Shown in pieces: positions 34,109 through 43,269 of a DNA stretch of 64,000 bases. Both the position numbers and the translations under genes were made by a program. The stretch is taken from assembly GCA_027038965.1 (NCBI GenBank), contig JALWFG010000018.1, positions 1 through 64,000 of the forward strand, read 5' to 3'. The notes under the pieces are model-generated. The model did not search any database and was not told the origin of the DNA. It saw only the letters and a list, made by a program, of their open reading frames with translations. Position 1 is the first letter of the stretch. Every line of letters starts with the position of its first letter. This stretch comes from Candidatus Desulfofervidaceae bacterium. Its GTDB lineage: Bacteria > Desulfobacterota > Desulfofervidia > Desulfofervidales > Desulfofervidaceae.

Positions 34109-36010
34109 TCAATTATCTATAAAAATTCGATGCCATAGCTCCAGTACAAACAATGCCCAGAGGTGGGGGCTTAAATCAATCTCCCACTTCCTGGCCCTTA
34201 GATGTCTTTGCCAAAGTTCTTTTAAAAATTGAGGCTCAAAATAGCCTCGCTCTAGGGCTTGTTTTGAAAATAAAACCTTTTCCATCATGGCCTGCAATCT
34301 TCCCCGAAACCAAGCCCCAATGGGCACACTAAAACCCTGCTTGCTCCGGTATAAGATCTCATGAGGTAATAACGGTTCTAAGACCTTCTTTAAAAAATAT
34401 TTCCCTTCACCGTTTTTCAGCTTCCATTCAGGTGGCAAGCTACCGGCAAATTCCACTACCCGATAATCCAAAAGCGGTGCCCGTGTTTCTAAGGCATGGG
34501 CCATACTCATTCTGTCCACTTTGGTCATAATATCTTCAGGCAAATAGCTGATTAAATCCACATATTGCAATTGGCTAAGCGGGGGCAAATGTTGACACCG
34601 GCTAAAGTATTCTTCCATTTTATCAAAAGAGCTATAATTTCCTAGCTGCCGTTTAAAGGACTTTGTAAAAAGCCTTTCTTTTAAATCATCGTCAAAACAA
34701 AAGAGCACATGAGCCGCCGCTCTGGGCAAATTATGGGTTAAGTTTTCCAAAAAGGTGTAGCCACGTAAATAAGGAGAGGCGAACAGACTAAACAGGGTAA
34801 AAACCAGTCGGCGGCTTAAAAGGGGCAAATGCCTGCGCCAAAGCTCTTCTCTCATAGCTGAGGAATAACGCGTGTAACCGGCAAAGTTTTCATCCCCACC
34901 ATCACCAGATAAGGCGACCGTCACATGACGGCGGGTCATCTGGCACAATAAATAAGTTGGTAAGGCTGAAGAGTCAGCAAAGGGTTCGTCCAAGTGGTAA
35001 ATAATTCTGGGCAAATACCGGATAAAATCTGGCTCCAGGATGTGCTCATTGTGATGGGTGTGGTATCGCTGGGCCACCTGGCGGGCATAAGGCAACTCAT
35101 TGAAACTGACTTCTTTAAAACCGATAGATGTCGTATCCACTGGTCTCTGCATCAAACGGGCCATTACCGCCACAACCGTGCTGGAATCAATTCCTCCACT
35201 CAAAAATGCCCCTAAAGGCACCTCACTTTCCAGCCGAATCTGAACGACATCTTCCAATAAATCAAGAAAATCTTTACAGGCCTTTTTCCATTGATAGTTT
35301 GGTTTGATCTCAAATTGTGGCTCCCAATAGCGGTATTTTTTTATCTGGCCGTTTTGGCAGACAAGATAGGTAGCAGGCTCAAGTTTATATACATCTTTAA
35401 AAATCGTCGCTGGCGCAGGGATATACAAGAAGGCAAGATAATCACTCAAGGCCTCTGGAGCAATCTGACGCTCAATTTCAGGGTTAACCAGAAGGGCCTT
35501 TAATTCTGAGGCAAACAGAAAGCGGTTGTCTTTTAGGCAATAATAAACTGGCTTTTTGCCCAAACGGTCTCGGGCCAGAATAAGCCTTTGCTTGCGGCCA
35601 TCCCAGATGGCCAAGGCAAACATACCATTCAGGTAAGTAAAAACATCTTCACCCTTTTCCTCATAAAGATGAACAATCACCTCAGTATCTGAGCGGGTCC
35701 GAAACCGATGCCCTTTTTCCAAAAGCTCTTCCCGTAAGTCCCGATAATTATAAATCTCACCGTTAAAAACAATCCAGATTGTTTTATCCTCGTTGCTAAG
35801 AGGCTGCTTTCCGCTGGCCAAGTCAATAATGCTTAAACGCCGGTGACCTAATGCCACACTTGAGACCATACGCTGTCCGCTACCTGCTTGATTAAAGTAG
35901 TAGCCTTCCTCATCAGGACCACGATGAACAAGGATATTATTCATCTGCCGCACCAGACCTTTGTTAATGGGCGCACCGCTGAAATCAATTATGCCACAGA
36001 TGCCACACAT
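34109..36010 (-). CDS. asnB: Asparagine synthase-type amidotransferase (exosortase-associated amidotransferase)
   Basis: The 633-residue protein has an N-terminal glutaminase domain with nucleophile Cys2 (MCGICGIIDFSG) and the class II motifs HRGPDEEG, GHRRLSIIDL and FNGEIYNY, then an ATP-pyrophosphatase synthetase domain with LSGGIDSSTV and ALSGDGGDENFAGYTRY. In exosortase-linked polysaccharide loci such proteins (TIGR03108 type) probably amidate a sugar carboxylate rather than make free asparagine. Its place inside the cluster and the nearby glucuronate epimerase fit that role, which is inference. Confidence 0.92.
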   Translation of the reverse strand: MCGICGIIDFSGAPINKGLVRQMNNILVHRGPDEEGYYFNQAGSGQRMVSSVALGHRRLSIIDLASGKQPLSNEDKTIWIVFNGEIYNYRDLREELLEKGHRFRTRSDTEVIVHLYEEKGEDVFTYLNGMFALAIWDGRKQRLILARDRLGKKPVYYCLKDNRFLFASELKALLVNPEIERQIAPEALSDYLAFLYIPAPATIFKDVYKLEPATYLVCQNGQIKKYRYWEPQFEIKPNYQWKKACKDFLDLLEDVVQIRLESEVPLGAFLSGGIDSSTVVAVMARLMQRPVDTTSIGFKEVSFNELPYARQVAQRYHTHHNEHILEPDFIRYLPRIIYHLDEPFADSSALPTYLLCQMTRRHVTVALSGDGGDENFAGYTRYSSAMREELWRRHLPLLSRRLVFTLFSLFASPYLRGYTFLENLTHNLPRAAAHVLFCFDDDLKERLFTKSFKRQLGNYSSFDKMEEYFSRCQHLPPLSQLQYVDLISYLPEDIMTKVDRMSMAHALETRAPLLDYRVVEFAGSLPPEWKLKNGEGKYFLKKVLEPLLPHEILYRSKQGFSVPIGAWFRGRLQAMMEKVLFSKQALERGYFEPQFLKELWQRHLRARKWEIDLSPHLWALFVLELWHRIFIDN

Positions 36011-36037
36011 TTTATACGTTTACAGATTAGGATGTTT

Positions 36038-37486
36038 TTACCAAATCTTAGGCCTTACTGCCGCATTATTAAAATTGGTGGCCTCGGCTAGCATTTCTAT
36101 CAAGTTTTTCAACTTCTTTATTTGTTCCATAAAATCCCCATTAATAGCCAGATTTTGCTTCTCATAGACGCCTTTGTTAAGGTCATAAATTTCTACGGTT
36201 CCATCCCACCATTTTGTTGCTTTCCAAAGATTATCAGTGATTACTGATATCACTGGTTGCATAAATTTTTTAGGTGTGAAATTAGGATTGGCGTCTTTCA
36301 TTCCTTTTAATTTAAAATTAACATCTAACAACTGCGCAATGGCAAATTTTCTCTTTTCAGAAGACACCAGAGAAAAGGAACTCCATGGTCTAGGATATGG
36401 AGCATTAACAATATCCATTATTGTAGAATACAAATCATGCAACTGGACTAAATTAGAGTTTCCTTGTCCCATCTTATATTCCTGAGGCCATTTTATCAAT
36501 AAAGGCACATGAATAAGCTCATTTGCTGTCGTAAATAAATGCCCTAGGTGACCGTTTTCTCCAGTAAATTCTCCATGGTCAGAAGTGATAATTATTATTG
36601 TATTTTCATAAGAATTTGTCATTCTAAGAGCTTTGATAAAATCAAACAACAATTTATCTAAAGTAAGAATTTCCTCATCATAAAGCAACTCAAAATTATA
36701 CATATGTTCAGCCGACAAAGGTTTCAATCCATAATGCAATTTACCTTCTTCCTTTTCTTTTAAATGAGCTTTAGTATAAATAGAATTTTCTTGATCAAAG
36801 ATGTTCCTAAATTTGCGAGGAGGATTAAACTTTTCATGAGTCTCCATAACATTACAAAAGATAAAAAAAGGAGAAGAAGACTCTTTTATAAATTTAAGAA
36901 GTGAGTCAAAAGAAATCTGAGTAAAGGGAAATGAATACAAAAACAGTTTGTCTTGGAGATGAATAAACTTTTCTCCTAATTTACGCAAAAGAAATTTAAT
37001 GTATTTCTGCTCTTTGGTTTCTACCAATTTGTTTAATATGTACCTAAATTTCTTTTTAGAAGAAGGTAGACTGTCCAAAGAGGTTTCTATTTCATTAAAA
37101 TCTTCATAAGGGAAAAATGTCCACATCTCCCAGAAAGCTTGCATTCCCTGATTATATGAAAGTTCTTTAGAAATCAAAAGATTATTAGAGAGCCCTAAAG
37201 TAAAGTAACCCATCTCATGGAGAATTTGTGGTAAGGTTAAAAGACCTTTATTTAAAGCGTAATGTGCACCATCTGTTCTGTGCTGACTAGGGTAAAGACC
37301 AGTAAATAGAGAGGCATGACTGGGTGGTGTCCAAGGAGCAGGCGCAAAACAATACGAATAAAAAGTGAAATCTTCTTCTACCAACCTTTCCAAACAAGGA
37401 GTGGTTCGGCGATGGTAGCCATAGAGAGACATGTGTTTAGCCCCAAGGGTATCGCAGAGAATAAGAATAATATTAGGCAATAGCAT
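36038..37486 (-). CDS. Alkaline-phosphatase-superfamily sulfatase-like protein, copy 1
   Basis: The 482-residue protein begins PNIILILCDTLGAKHMSLYGY, the metal-binding start of sulfatase-like enzymes, and contains IIIITSDHGEFTGENGHLGH, the second metal site. At the position of the formylglycine Cys/Ser in true sulfatases it has Thr53 in WTPPSHASLFTG, with His in place of the usual Arg. Thr at this site is the nucleophile in phosphoglycerol and phosphoethanolamine transferases. No signal peptide or membrane helices are visible, so it seems cytosolic. A paralogue lies 4 kb upstream in the transcript. It may modify or cleave a phosphate or sulfate ester on the polysaccharide. Confidence 0.85.
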   Translation of the reverse strand: MLLPNIILILCDTLGAKHMSLYGYHRRTTPCLERLVEEDFTFYSYCFAPAPWTPPSHASLFTGLYPSQHRTDGAHYALNKGLLTLPQILHEMGYFTLGLSNNLLISKELSYNQGMQAFWEMWTFFPYEDFNEIETSLDSLPSSKKKFRYILNKLVETKEQKYIKFLLRKLGEKFIHLQDKLFLYSFPFTQISFDSLLKFIKESSSPFFIFCNVMETHEKFNPPRKFRNIFDQENSIYTKAHLKEKEEGKLHYGLKPLSAEHMYNFELLYDEEILTLDKLLFDFIKALRMTNSYENTIIIITSDHGEFTGENGHLGHLFTTANELIHVPLLIKWPQEYKMGQGNSNLVQLHDLYSTIMDIVNAPYPRPWSSFSLVSSEKRKFAIAQLLDVNFKLKGMKDANPNFTPKKFMQPVISVITDNLWKATKWWDGTVEIYDLNKGVYEKQNLAINGDFMEQIKKLKNLIEMLAEATNFNNAAVRPKIW

Positions 37487-37507
37487 TAAGATCTTTCCCT
37501 ATTGGTT

Positions 37508-37837
37508 TTATTCTACCCCAACAGAAACGACATTTGATAGTTCAGACTGGTTATTTTCATCATCATAGCTTTTAATAGCAAAATAATAGGTGCCGGGGGA
37601 GAGGTTTCTAATGATAAAGCTTTGCTGTGTTCCTGCAGGTGCAAGCTCAGGTCCTCCTTGCACATTGGTCGCTGCCCAGAAAAGTATCCGCTTTTTTATT
37701 TCTTCCATATCTGGATACCATTTTGTTACATCTTCAACAATGGGCAAATGAGTGTATTTTAAGATCAAAAGAACAAATCTTTCCTGAGATAATCGGGTTT
37801 TATATAGCCTCACGCCTATTTTCTTAAATTGTTCCAA
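37508..37837 (-). CDS. C-terminal fibronectin type III-like fragment
   Basis: The last 60 residues (APAGTQQSFIIRNLSPGTYYF onward to SELSNVVSV) match the second half of a fibronectin III domain as found at the end of secreted proteins. The N-terminal 50 residues do not look like the first half of the domain. The start would be TTG with no ribosome-binding site. The frame is the same as that of the secreted protein just upstream and is separated from it only by a TGA and five codons, so this is probably the severed end of that protein. Confidence 0.45.
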   Translation of the reverse strand: MEQFKKIGVRLYKTRLSQERFVLLILKYTHLPIVEDVTKWYPDMEEIKKRILFWAATNVQGGPELAPAGTQQSFIIRNLSPGTYYFAIKSYDDENNQSELSNVVSVGVE

Positions 37838-37852
37838 TAGCGCCCTATATTT

Positions 37853-39280
37853 TCACCTTGTAGAGCTAGAAATAGATGACAGTTTAACTCTAAATACATA
37901 AATCAATGGATATGGGTCATAGCCCGGTTTCTCTCCTGGGGCGAGGAGAAAAATTCTTTGAGTGGAAGGGTCATAGGCAGCGCCTAAAATTACACCATTA
38001 TCTGGAGCCATAAATGGAAGGTCTAGATTCCAAATCGCATAAGGTTTAATATCCCAGGGTTTATAAGGTCGTCCGGTTTGAGGATTTATTTCACCATTTT
38101 TTACTTTAAGTAAATCATTGGCATCATAAGCCCATATCCTAGCAACATAGGGATAAGCATGGCCACCTTTTGCGTGAGCTACCGGATCATAACAATATTT
38201 CACACGTCCATTGGATCCAGGAACTTCTTTTTTATGTAATGACGGATCAGATGTTCCTTCTCCATAGCAACCGTCTCCTTTTCCAGTCATTCCTAAACCA
38301 TGCCTTCCAAAGAAGAGAACACTTCTTGTCCCATACGGGAATACCAAGCCTCTTATCTCTGTCGCCATATTATAATATAAACTTGTTCCACCATAAGTAC
38401 CCAAAGTTGTATGCCCTGCAGGATATCCAACCAGCATTTCAGCAGGCGCAGGGTCAATCTTCCCAAGATCATCAGAATTAAACACCCAAGCACAAGGCCC
38501 AAAAGAACTTCTAAAAACTGTTGTTATGCCCCCAAGTCCAGTTAGAACGGGACCTCCTAAAAGTTTACGCCATTCAGGAGGAATAATCGTCATATAGCCA
38601 CCAACAAGGCCACCGTTAACCCAATCTGAAGGACCTATATGATACATTCCATGGAAATTTGTTCCTTCCTTTTCCCAATTCGGCGAAGCATAAAAATGAG
38701 AACGATAACCTTGACATGCCGCATCATAATAGATATACGCAGATCCGATTAAGCGATTATGGAAGACCAAAAGGCCACCAGGTACGCCATGAGTGCCAGG
38801 GGGTACTGATCCATCTAAAGCAAGATTTGACCAGTGGCCTTCGGTAATATCAATTGGAGGTTGGATCACCCTGGCAGTCTTTAAATCCCCAAGTTTATTA
38901 CTTTTAACAATCTCTGGAATTGAAATTTCAACAATCCTATTACCATAAGGATGCCCGATGATAAGTAGAGAATTTCGCAGAGGATTAAAAGCTATTGGTC
39001 CATGCGAGTAAGCAAGAGTATCATACTTAGTAGTATTATCCCCCAGATGCCCTTTTGGTAGCCTAAATGACCCTTCATAGACCAGATTGCTTAATTTCAA
39101 TAACGGTTCAGAGGTAGGATCATTATCAGCCTTTACCTGATAAGTTAAAAGAAACACAAAAGTTAAAATCCCTAGGGATATTTTTAAAAAATAGGTTATT
39201 TTCGATAAAAGTAACAAAATTTTCAAATTGACTTTTATTTTTTTATATTGAAATACCTTATCGCAAATGTCAGCGACCAT
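37853..39280 (-). CDS. Exported protein of unknown function
   Basis: After a hydrophobic signal segment (LKISLGILTFVFLLTYQVKA) the mature part starts near DNDPTSEPLLKLSNLVYEGSFRL. It is rich in Gly, Tyr and Pro with repeated beta-like stretches (GPIAFNPLRNSLLIIGHP, GGLLVFHNRLIGSAYIYYD, GAAYDPSTQRIFLLAPGEKP), suggesting a propeller-like surface or periplasmic protein. I do not recognise the family. The start is unclear: the ATG at 39280 lies within a 16-nt motif that recurs at 40446, and the frame continues to 39361. The 5' end may have been rearranged. Confidence 0.6.
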   Translation of the reverse strand: MVADICDKVFQYKKIKVNLKILLLLSKITYFLKISLGILTFVFLLTYQVKADNDPTSEPLLKLSNLVYEGSFRLPKGHLGDNTTKYDTLAYSHGPIAFNPLRNSLLIIGHPYGNRIVEISIPEIVKSNKLGDLKTARVIQPPIDITEGHWSNLALDGSVPPGTHGVPGGLLVFHNRLIGSAYIYYDAACQGYRSHFYASPNWEKEGTNFHGMYHIGPSDWVNGGLVGGYMTIIPPEWRKLLGGPVLTGLGGITTVFRSSFGPCAWVFNSDDLGKIDPAPAEMLVGYPAGHTTLGTYGGTSLYYNMATEIRGLVFPYGTRSVLFFGRHGLGMTGKGDGCYGEGTSDPSLHKKEVPGSNGRVKYCYDPVAHAKGGHAYPYVARIWAYDANDLLKVKNGEINPQTGRPYKPWDIKPYAIWNLDLPFMAPDNGVILGAAYDPSTQRIFLLAPGEKPGYDPYPLIYVFRVKLSSISSSTR

Positions 39281-39291
39281 ACTACTGGACA
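39276..39291. repeat. 16-nt direct repeat, copy 1
   Basis: ACCATACTACTGGACA here and ACCATATTACTGGACA at 40446-40461 differ at one base, lie in the same orientation, and bracket the sulfotransferase pseudogene. The inner 11 bases recur at 2961-2971 after yajC. Confidence 0.5.
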
Positions 39292-39354
39292 ACAAAAAGC
39301 ACAATCTTGAGAAGAAAAGCAAATGTAAAAAACAGAAAAATATATAATTTAAAA

Positions 39355-40280
39355 TTACCAACTATAGTCTTTTTCATAACCTAACCTTACCAGTATATCA
39401 CTAGCAATTCTTTTAAACTTTTCTCTATCTTGTGAAGAAAAGTAATTTTTCCAGTCTCCTGCAACACCTTTACGGTAAAAACTTCTTTTATTCATCTGGC
39501 CACGTTTTCTTCCAGTTATAAATTCAAAAGAGGATTTCGATATCATATTATTAAGGATTTGATTATTATAATCTAATTCCAGAAAATCAAGAATTTCTTG
39601 AACAATCTTTTTAGTATTATCTAAAAGAGCTTCATAAGAACATGTCCACAAACCATATTCATTTTCATATTTTAGCTGTAGTTCTACCATATCCTTCCAT
39701 AATTTTACACTTTCTTCAAAATTCCAAGGAGAACCCACATTTTGAGCATAGAACTTATGAGAAACAACAAAATCCCTTCCATCGCGATAAACTGCTATAA
39801 TTTACTATTTGGATACACCTTTTTTATTTTTGGGATACTTCTGACATGGTCAGCGCTTTTTTCAATCACATATCGAGGTTTAAATTTTTGGGCAAAAAAT
39901 CCAAAGAAGGTACGACAATATTATTCAGGATTATTAATGGCTACCAATTTATTCTGCAGTTTGTATTGTTCAAATAAACCGAAAGAATATCTAGTAAGAG
40001 GCCACTCTGTAACTTTTAACCCAACTACCGGCTTTCAATATTTACGAATAGGATTTAGAATCTTTCCTGCCATACAACGAGGCAATCTCTTCAAGCCACC
40101 ATCGCCCCACGCAGAATAAGTAAAAAGTATATAGGTCCTTTCTCTAGGACTCTTTTCGAAAGCATAATTAAAAAGATTAGTCTCTGCCAGGCCAATAATG
40201 TCAGGATGCAGGCTTAATATGTTGATTAACCAAGTTGTGCCACACTTATAGTGACCAACAATAAAAGAAATATTACCCAC
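39355..40280 (-). pseudogene. Broken PAPS-type sulfotransferase
   Basis: From GTG 40280 (GGAGGTG 6 nt upstream) the - strand encodes the 5'-phosphosulfate loop GNISFIVGHYKCGTTWLINI. The same frame runs through a TGA (40035) and a TAA (39921) with sulfotransferase-like sequence between and after them (KVTEWPLTRYSF, TFFGFFAQKFKPRYVIEKS, HVRSIPKIKKVYPNSK). A 1-nt deletion in an A run near 39801 then shifts the frame, and IIAVYRDGRDFVVSHKFYAQ continues to the C-terminal 3'-phosphate region ITGRKRGQ ... SFYRKGVAGDWKNYF. Two nonsense codons plus a frameshift make it a clear pseudogene that once would have sulfated the polysaccharide. Confidence 0.9.
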
Positions 40281-40445
40281 GTTGCACCTCCAGAAATATA
40301 TGTTCACTTATTAAAGACGAATCATGCTGTTTAGCCCCCAATTACAGGCTTGCTTACTCATTTCTTTTCTCCAGGTCTTATCAACAACTAATTTTTTACT
40401 CGCTGCTTTTACTTAGGGCATCAACTCCCTTTAACAAGTAGTTTA

Positions 40446-40461
40446 ACCATATTACTGGACA
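40446..40461. repeat. 16-nt direct repeat, copy 2, in a 250-bp gap
   Basis: This is the partner of the repeat at 39276. The gap 40281-40529 also holds a - strand 16-codon ORF (MSKQACNWGLNSMIRL, with GGAG before it) that could be the severed start of a transposase. Nothing else is recognised there. Confidence 0.45.
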
Positions 40462-40529
40462 CCTTTTACAACTAATTCAAAAATCAACTTTATTTCTATC
40501 TTTCCTAAATTAATCTATAACTTAAAAAA

Positions 40530-41807
40530 TTATAGATAATAATTTTTCAAAACCACCACCATCGCTACTAGCAAATAAAAAGGCTCAAATACCTGCAAAC
40601 TTAAAAATAGGCTACAGATAAAAAAGCCCACTAATGCACATTCTGTAGCATTGGTAATAGTTAGCAATAAGTCATCTTGCTCCGATTTTCCAACTTGTTT
40701 TCGTATTCTACGCAAGTCCAGAAAACAACTGCCAATCAGTCCTAAAAAAAGCATCATGGCTGGGACGCCACATTCCGCGCCAAATTCAATGGGAGTAGAC
40801 ATAGCAATGAGTTTAGTGCTATCTCCATAAACTCTTCGGGCAACAATGAAATTTCCTAATCCCACTCCAAACAAGGGATAATCAAACATCATCTGTTTCC
40901 CAAGACGCCAGGATTGAAGGCGTTCCACAGCCGATTTGTCCTGGTGATATCCTTCTATACTTTCAGCCCGCTTTTTCATAAGCGACCCACCTTGCCAAAC
41001 AAAAGCTACAATCAAGGCAATTATCAAGCCAGCCCCTATGAGCTTTTTCTTAGAACGCAAGGCTGCATATAAAATAGTGATTCCTAGTCCCAAAAAACCA
41101 CCTCGAGATCCAGTAAGAAAAATACAATGCCAGCCAAGGGGAATGAGAAGAAGCAAGAAGAATTTTAGAAGTTTATTTTTTTCATATTGAAAAAAGTAGT
41201 AAAAAAAAGGTAAAGTAGTGACAAAGAGCATAGCAAAGGTATTTTCTTCGTAGTATACACCCGCACCTGTAAAAGGGTCATGGGGCCCTTTTAACCGGCA
41301 AAGGGGATTATGAAATATTGCTCCGTTAATATACTGCATATTGCCCCAATAGATGAGATAGGCAATACTTAAAATAATTGCCCAGCATAAATATTTAAGC
41401 TCCTTAGGCGTTTTTATTAAATATACAGCAATAAACACTATTAAGAACATTTTACTTGCTGTAGTTATCAACCAACTGGCATTTTCATAAGGAGCACCAA
41501 AAGACCGTGTAGGAAAGGCACCAAAATACATAGACAAAAACATCCAGAGCCAGAGGCCTAAAAGGCAAAAAATCTGTTTTGATTTCCAAGCTTGAAAATC
41601 AGGATTTCTAATAAAACTGACCAAGAAACCAATAATCGCCGCTATAGCAGCAATATATGACGCCCTTACCCCACTAAATGCCCAAAACCAGATGGCCTGA
41701 GGTTGAAGAATGGCAAGGGTATAATAGGCCAAAACAGGAATGTAGGGGTAAATGAAACTAGAAATGCAGGTGGCAAATAAGGCTATATAAAGTGCTAGTT
41801 TGGCCAT
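40530..41807 (-). CDS. O-antigen ligase/polymerase-like membrane protein (exosortase-associated type)
   Basis: The 425-residue protein has about ten membrane helices and the Wzy/WaaL-family loop. The N-terminus (YYTLAILQPQAIWFWAFSGV) and the segment FLTGSRGGFLGLGITILYAA match the probable O-glycosylation ligase linked to exosortase A (TIGR03097 by recollection); LQSWRLGKQMMFDYPLFGVGLGNF is the typical periplasmic-loop region. It would polymerise the repeat units or transfer the glycan to an acceptor at the periplasmic face. Its ATG overlaps the end of the upstream sulfatase-like gene. Confidence 0.88.
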   Translation of the reverse strand: MAKLALYIALFATCISSFIYPYIPVLAYYTLAILQPQAIWFWAFSGVRASYIAAIAAIIGFLVSFIRNPDFQAWKSKQIFCLLGLWLWMFLSMYFGAFPTRSFGAPYENASWLITTASKMFLIVFIAVYLIKTPKELKYLCWAIILSIAYLIYWGNMQYINGAIFHNPLCRLKGPHDPFTGAGVYYEENTFAMLFVTTLPFFYYFFQYEKNKLLKFFLLLLIPLGWHCIFLTGSRGGFLGLGITILYAALRSKKKLIGAGLIIALIVAFVWQGGSLMKKRAESIEGYHQDKSAVERLQSWRLGKQMMFDYPLFGVGLGNFIVARRVYGDSTKLIAMSTPIEFGAECGVPAMMLFLGLIGSCFLDLRRIRKQVGKSEQDDLLLTITNATECALVGFFICSLFLSLQVFEPFYLLVAMVVVLKNYYL

Positions 41808-43258
41808 TATGATATAGGTGTGACAGCTACTTTATTAAAATTGGTAGCCTTGGCTAAAAGGTCAATAAGTTTTTTAAGTTTGGCTGTTTTTTCTATGTAG
41901 CTCTCATTCTGAGCTAGATTTCGTGTTTCATATAAATCTTTATTGAGATCATAAACTTCTATTGTTCCATCAAGCCATTTTGTGATTTTCCACAAATCTT
42001 CTGTAATTACCGACATCATTGGTTGCATAAAGGAAAGTGGCTTAAAATCTGGTTTTCTATTTTTTAGAGCTAAAATTTTATAATTGACATCTAATAATTG
42101 AGAAATAACAAATTTTCTTTTTTCACAAGACAGCAGAGATCTTGAACTCCAAGGAGAAGGATAAGGGAAACCAACTAAATCAAGAACAGTAGAATACAGA
42201 TCTTGCAATTGCACTAAACAATCAATTTCTCCTCTAATTCCATATTCCTTAGGCCATTTGATTAATAATGGAATATGAAGATTTGTATTTCTAAGACCAA
42301 AAGAATGCTCTATATAATTTTTATCTCGATCTTCCAAAAAAGATTCTCCATGATCCGAAGTAATGATAAAAACGCTATTTTCTAAAATATCTTTATTTCG
42401 ATAATAAAATTCACTTAAAATGTAATCTACATATAAAACTTCTTGATCATATTGTGCCTCGATATAAGAAATTTCTTTTCCACCCAAATGTTGTTTAACA
42501 TAATATTCCAGTCCGTATGATATGGTGTTATATTTTTCATAAATAGAATTATCTTGTACAAAAATATTTCTAAAACGAGTAGGTGGATTAAATTTAGAAT
42601 GGTTTTCTATAATATTTAGAAAAATAAATATATTTTTATGCTTTTCACGCAATAAATTACTTAATAATTTAAAACTACGTTGAGTATGAGGAGAAGAATA
42701 ACTACTTATCCGTTTTCTAAGTTTTGGATATTTTTTAATTAAAATTTGATAAAACAGTTCTAGAGTAAACAGAACTTTATCTGTTAGCGAAAAGGGATTA
42801 TCTATTAAGAAAAAAAATTTTTGAAACATTTTTAAAGTAGAAAATTTTTTAAAGAAAAAAGAGAAATCTTTTGAGTAAATAAGATTCCACATTTCAAAAA
42901 ATTGTGTTGCAAATCTTCCATATTTTAAATCTTTAGAAATAAAATGATTGTTAGAAATCATATAAACCCTATATCCCATACGATTAAAAACTTCATCTAA
43001 ACAAAGCAATTTTTTATTTAAAGCGTAATTATTTCCATCAATCCCATGCTCACTCGGATATAATCCTGTAAATAAAGAGGCATGACTGGGAGTAGTCCAT
43101 GGGGCTGGAGCAAAACAGCGGGTATAAACAGCAAACCCTTCTTTCTCTACGAGCCTTTCCAAGTTGGGTGTAGTTTTTCTTTTATAGCCATAAAGGGACA
43201 TGTGCTTGGCACCAAGAGTATCACAAATGATTAGGATAATATTAGGTAACTTTTTCAT
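41807..43258 (-). CDS. Alkaline-phosphatase-superfamily sulfatase-like protein, copy 2
   Basis: This 483-residue paralogue of the gene at 36038 matches it along the whole length: PNIILIICDTLGAKHMSLYGY, WTTPSHASLFTGLYPSEHG, IITSDHGESF, and the C-terminal LAKATNFNKVAV. As in copy 1, Thr (T55) occupies the formylglycine position and His the following Arg position. The middle third differs most, with many Phe and Lys residues, and the DNA is more AT-rich than in copy 1. It overlaps the ligase gene by 1 nt. Confidence 0.85.
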   Translation of the reverse strand: MKKLPNIILIICDTLGAKHMSLYGYKRKTTPNLERLVEKEGFAVYTRCFAPAPWTTPSHASLFTGLYPSEHGIDGNNYALNKKLLCLDEVFNRMGYRVYMISNNHFISKDLKYGRFATQFFEMWNLIYSKDFSFFFKKFSTLKMFQKFFFLIDNPFSLTDKVLFTLELFYQILIKKYPKLRKRISSYSSPHTQRSFKLLSNLLREKHKNIFIFLNIIENHSKFNPPTRFRNIFVQDNSIYEKYNTISYGLEYYVKQHLGGKEISYIEAQYDQEVLYVDYILSEFYYRNKDILENSVFIITSDHGESFLEDRDKNYIEHSFGLRNTNLHIPLLIKWPKEYGIRGEIDCLVQLQDLYSTVLDLVGFPYPSPWSSRSLLSCEKRKFVISQLLDVNYKILALKNRKPDFKPLSFMQPMMSVITEDLWKITKWLDGTIEVYDLNKDLYETRNLAQNESYIEKTAKLKKLIDLLAKATNFNKVAVTPIS

Positions 43259-43269
43259 ACCTTAAGCTT

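Noticed and set aside
39742-40119. A + strand 125-codon ORF with hydrophobic segments
   Set aside because: It lies wholly antisense to the sulfotransferase pseudogene, whose motifs are clear on the - strand in this same stretch.
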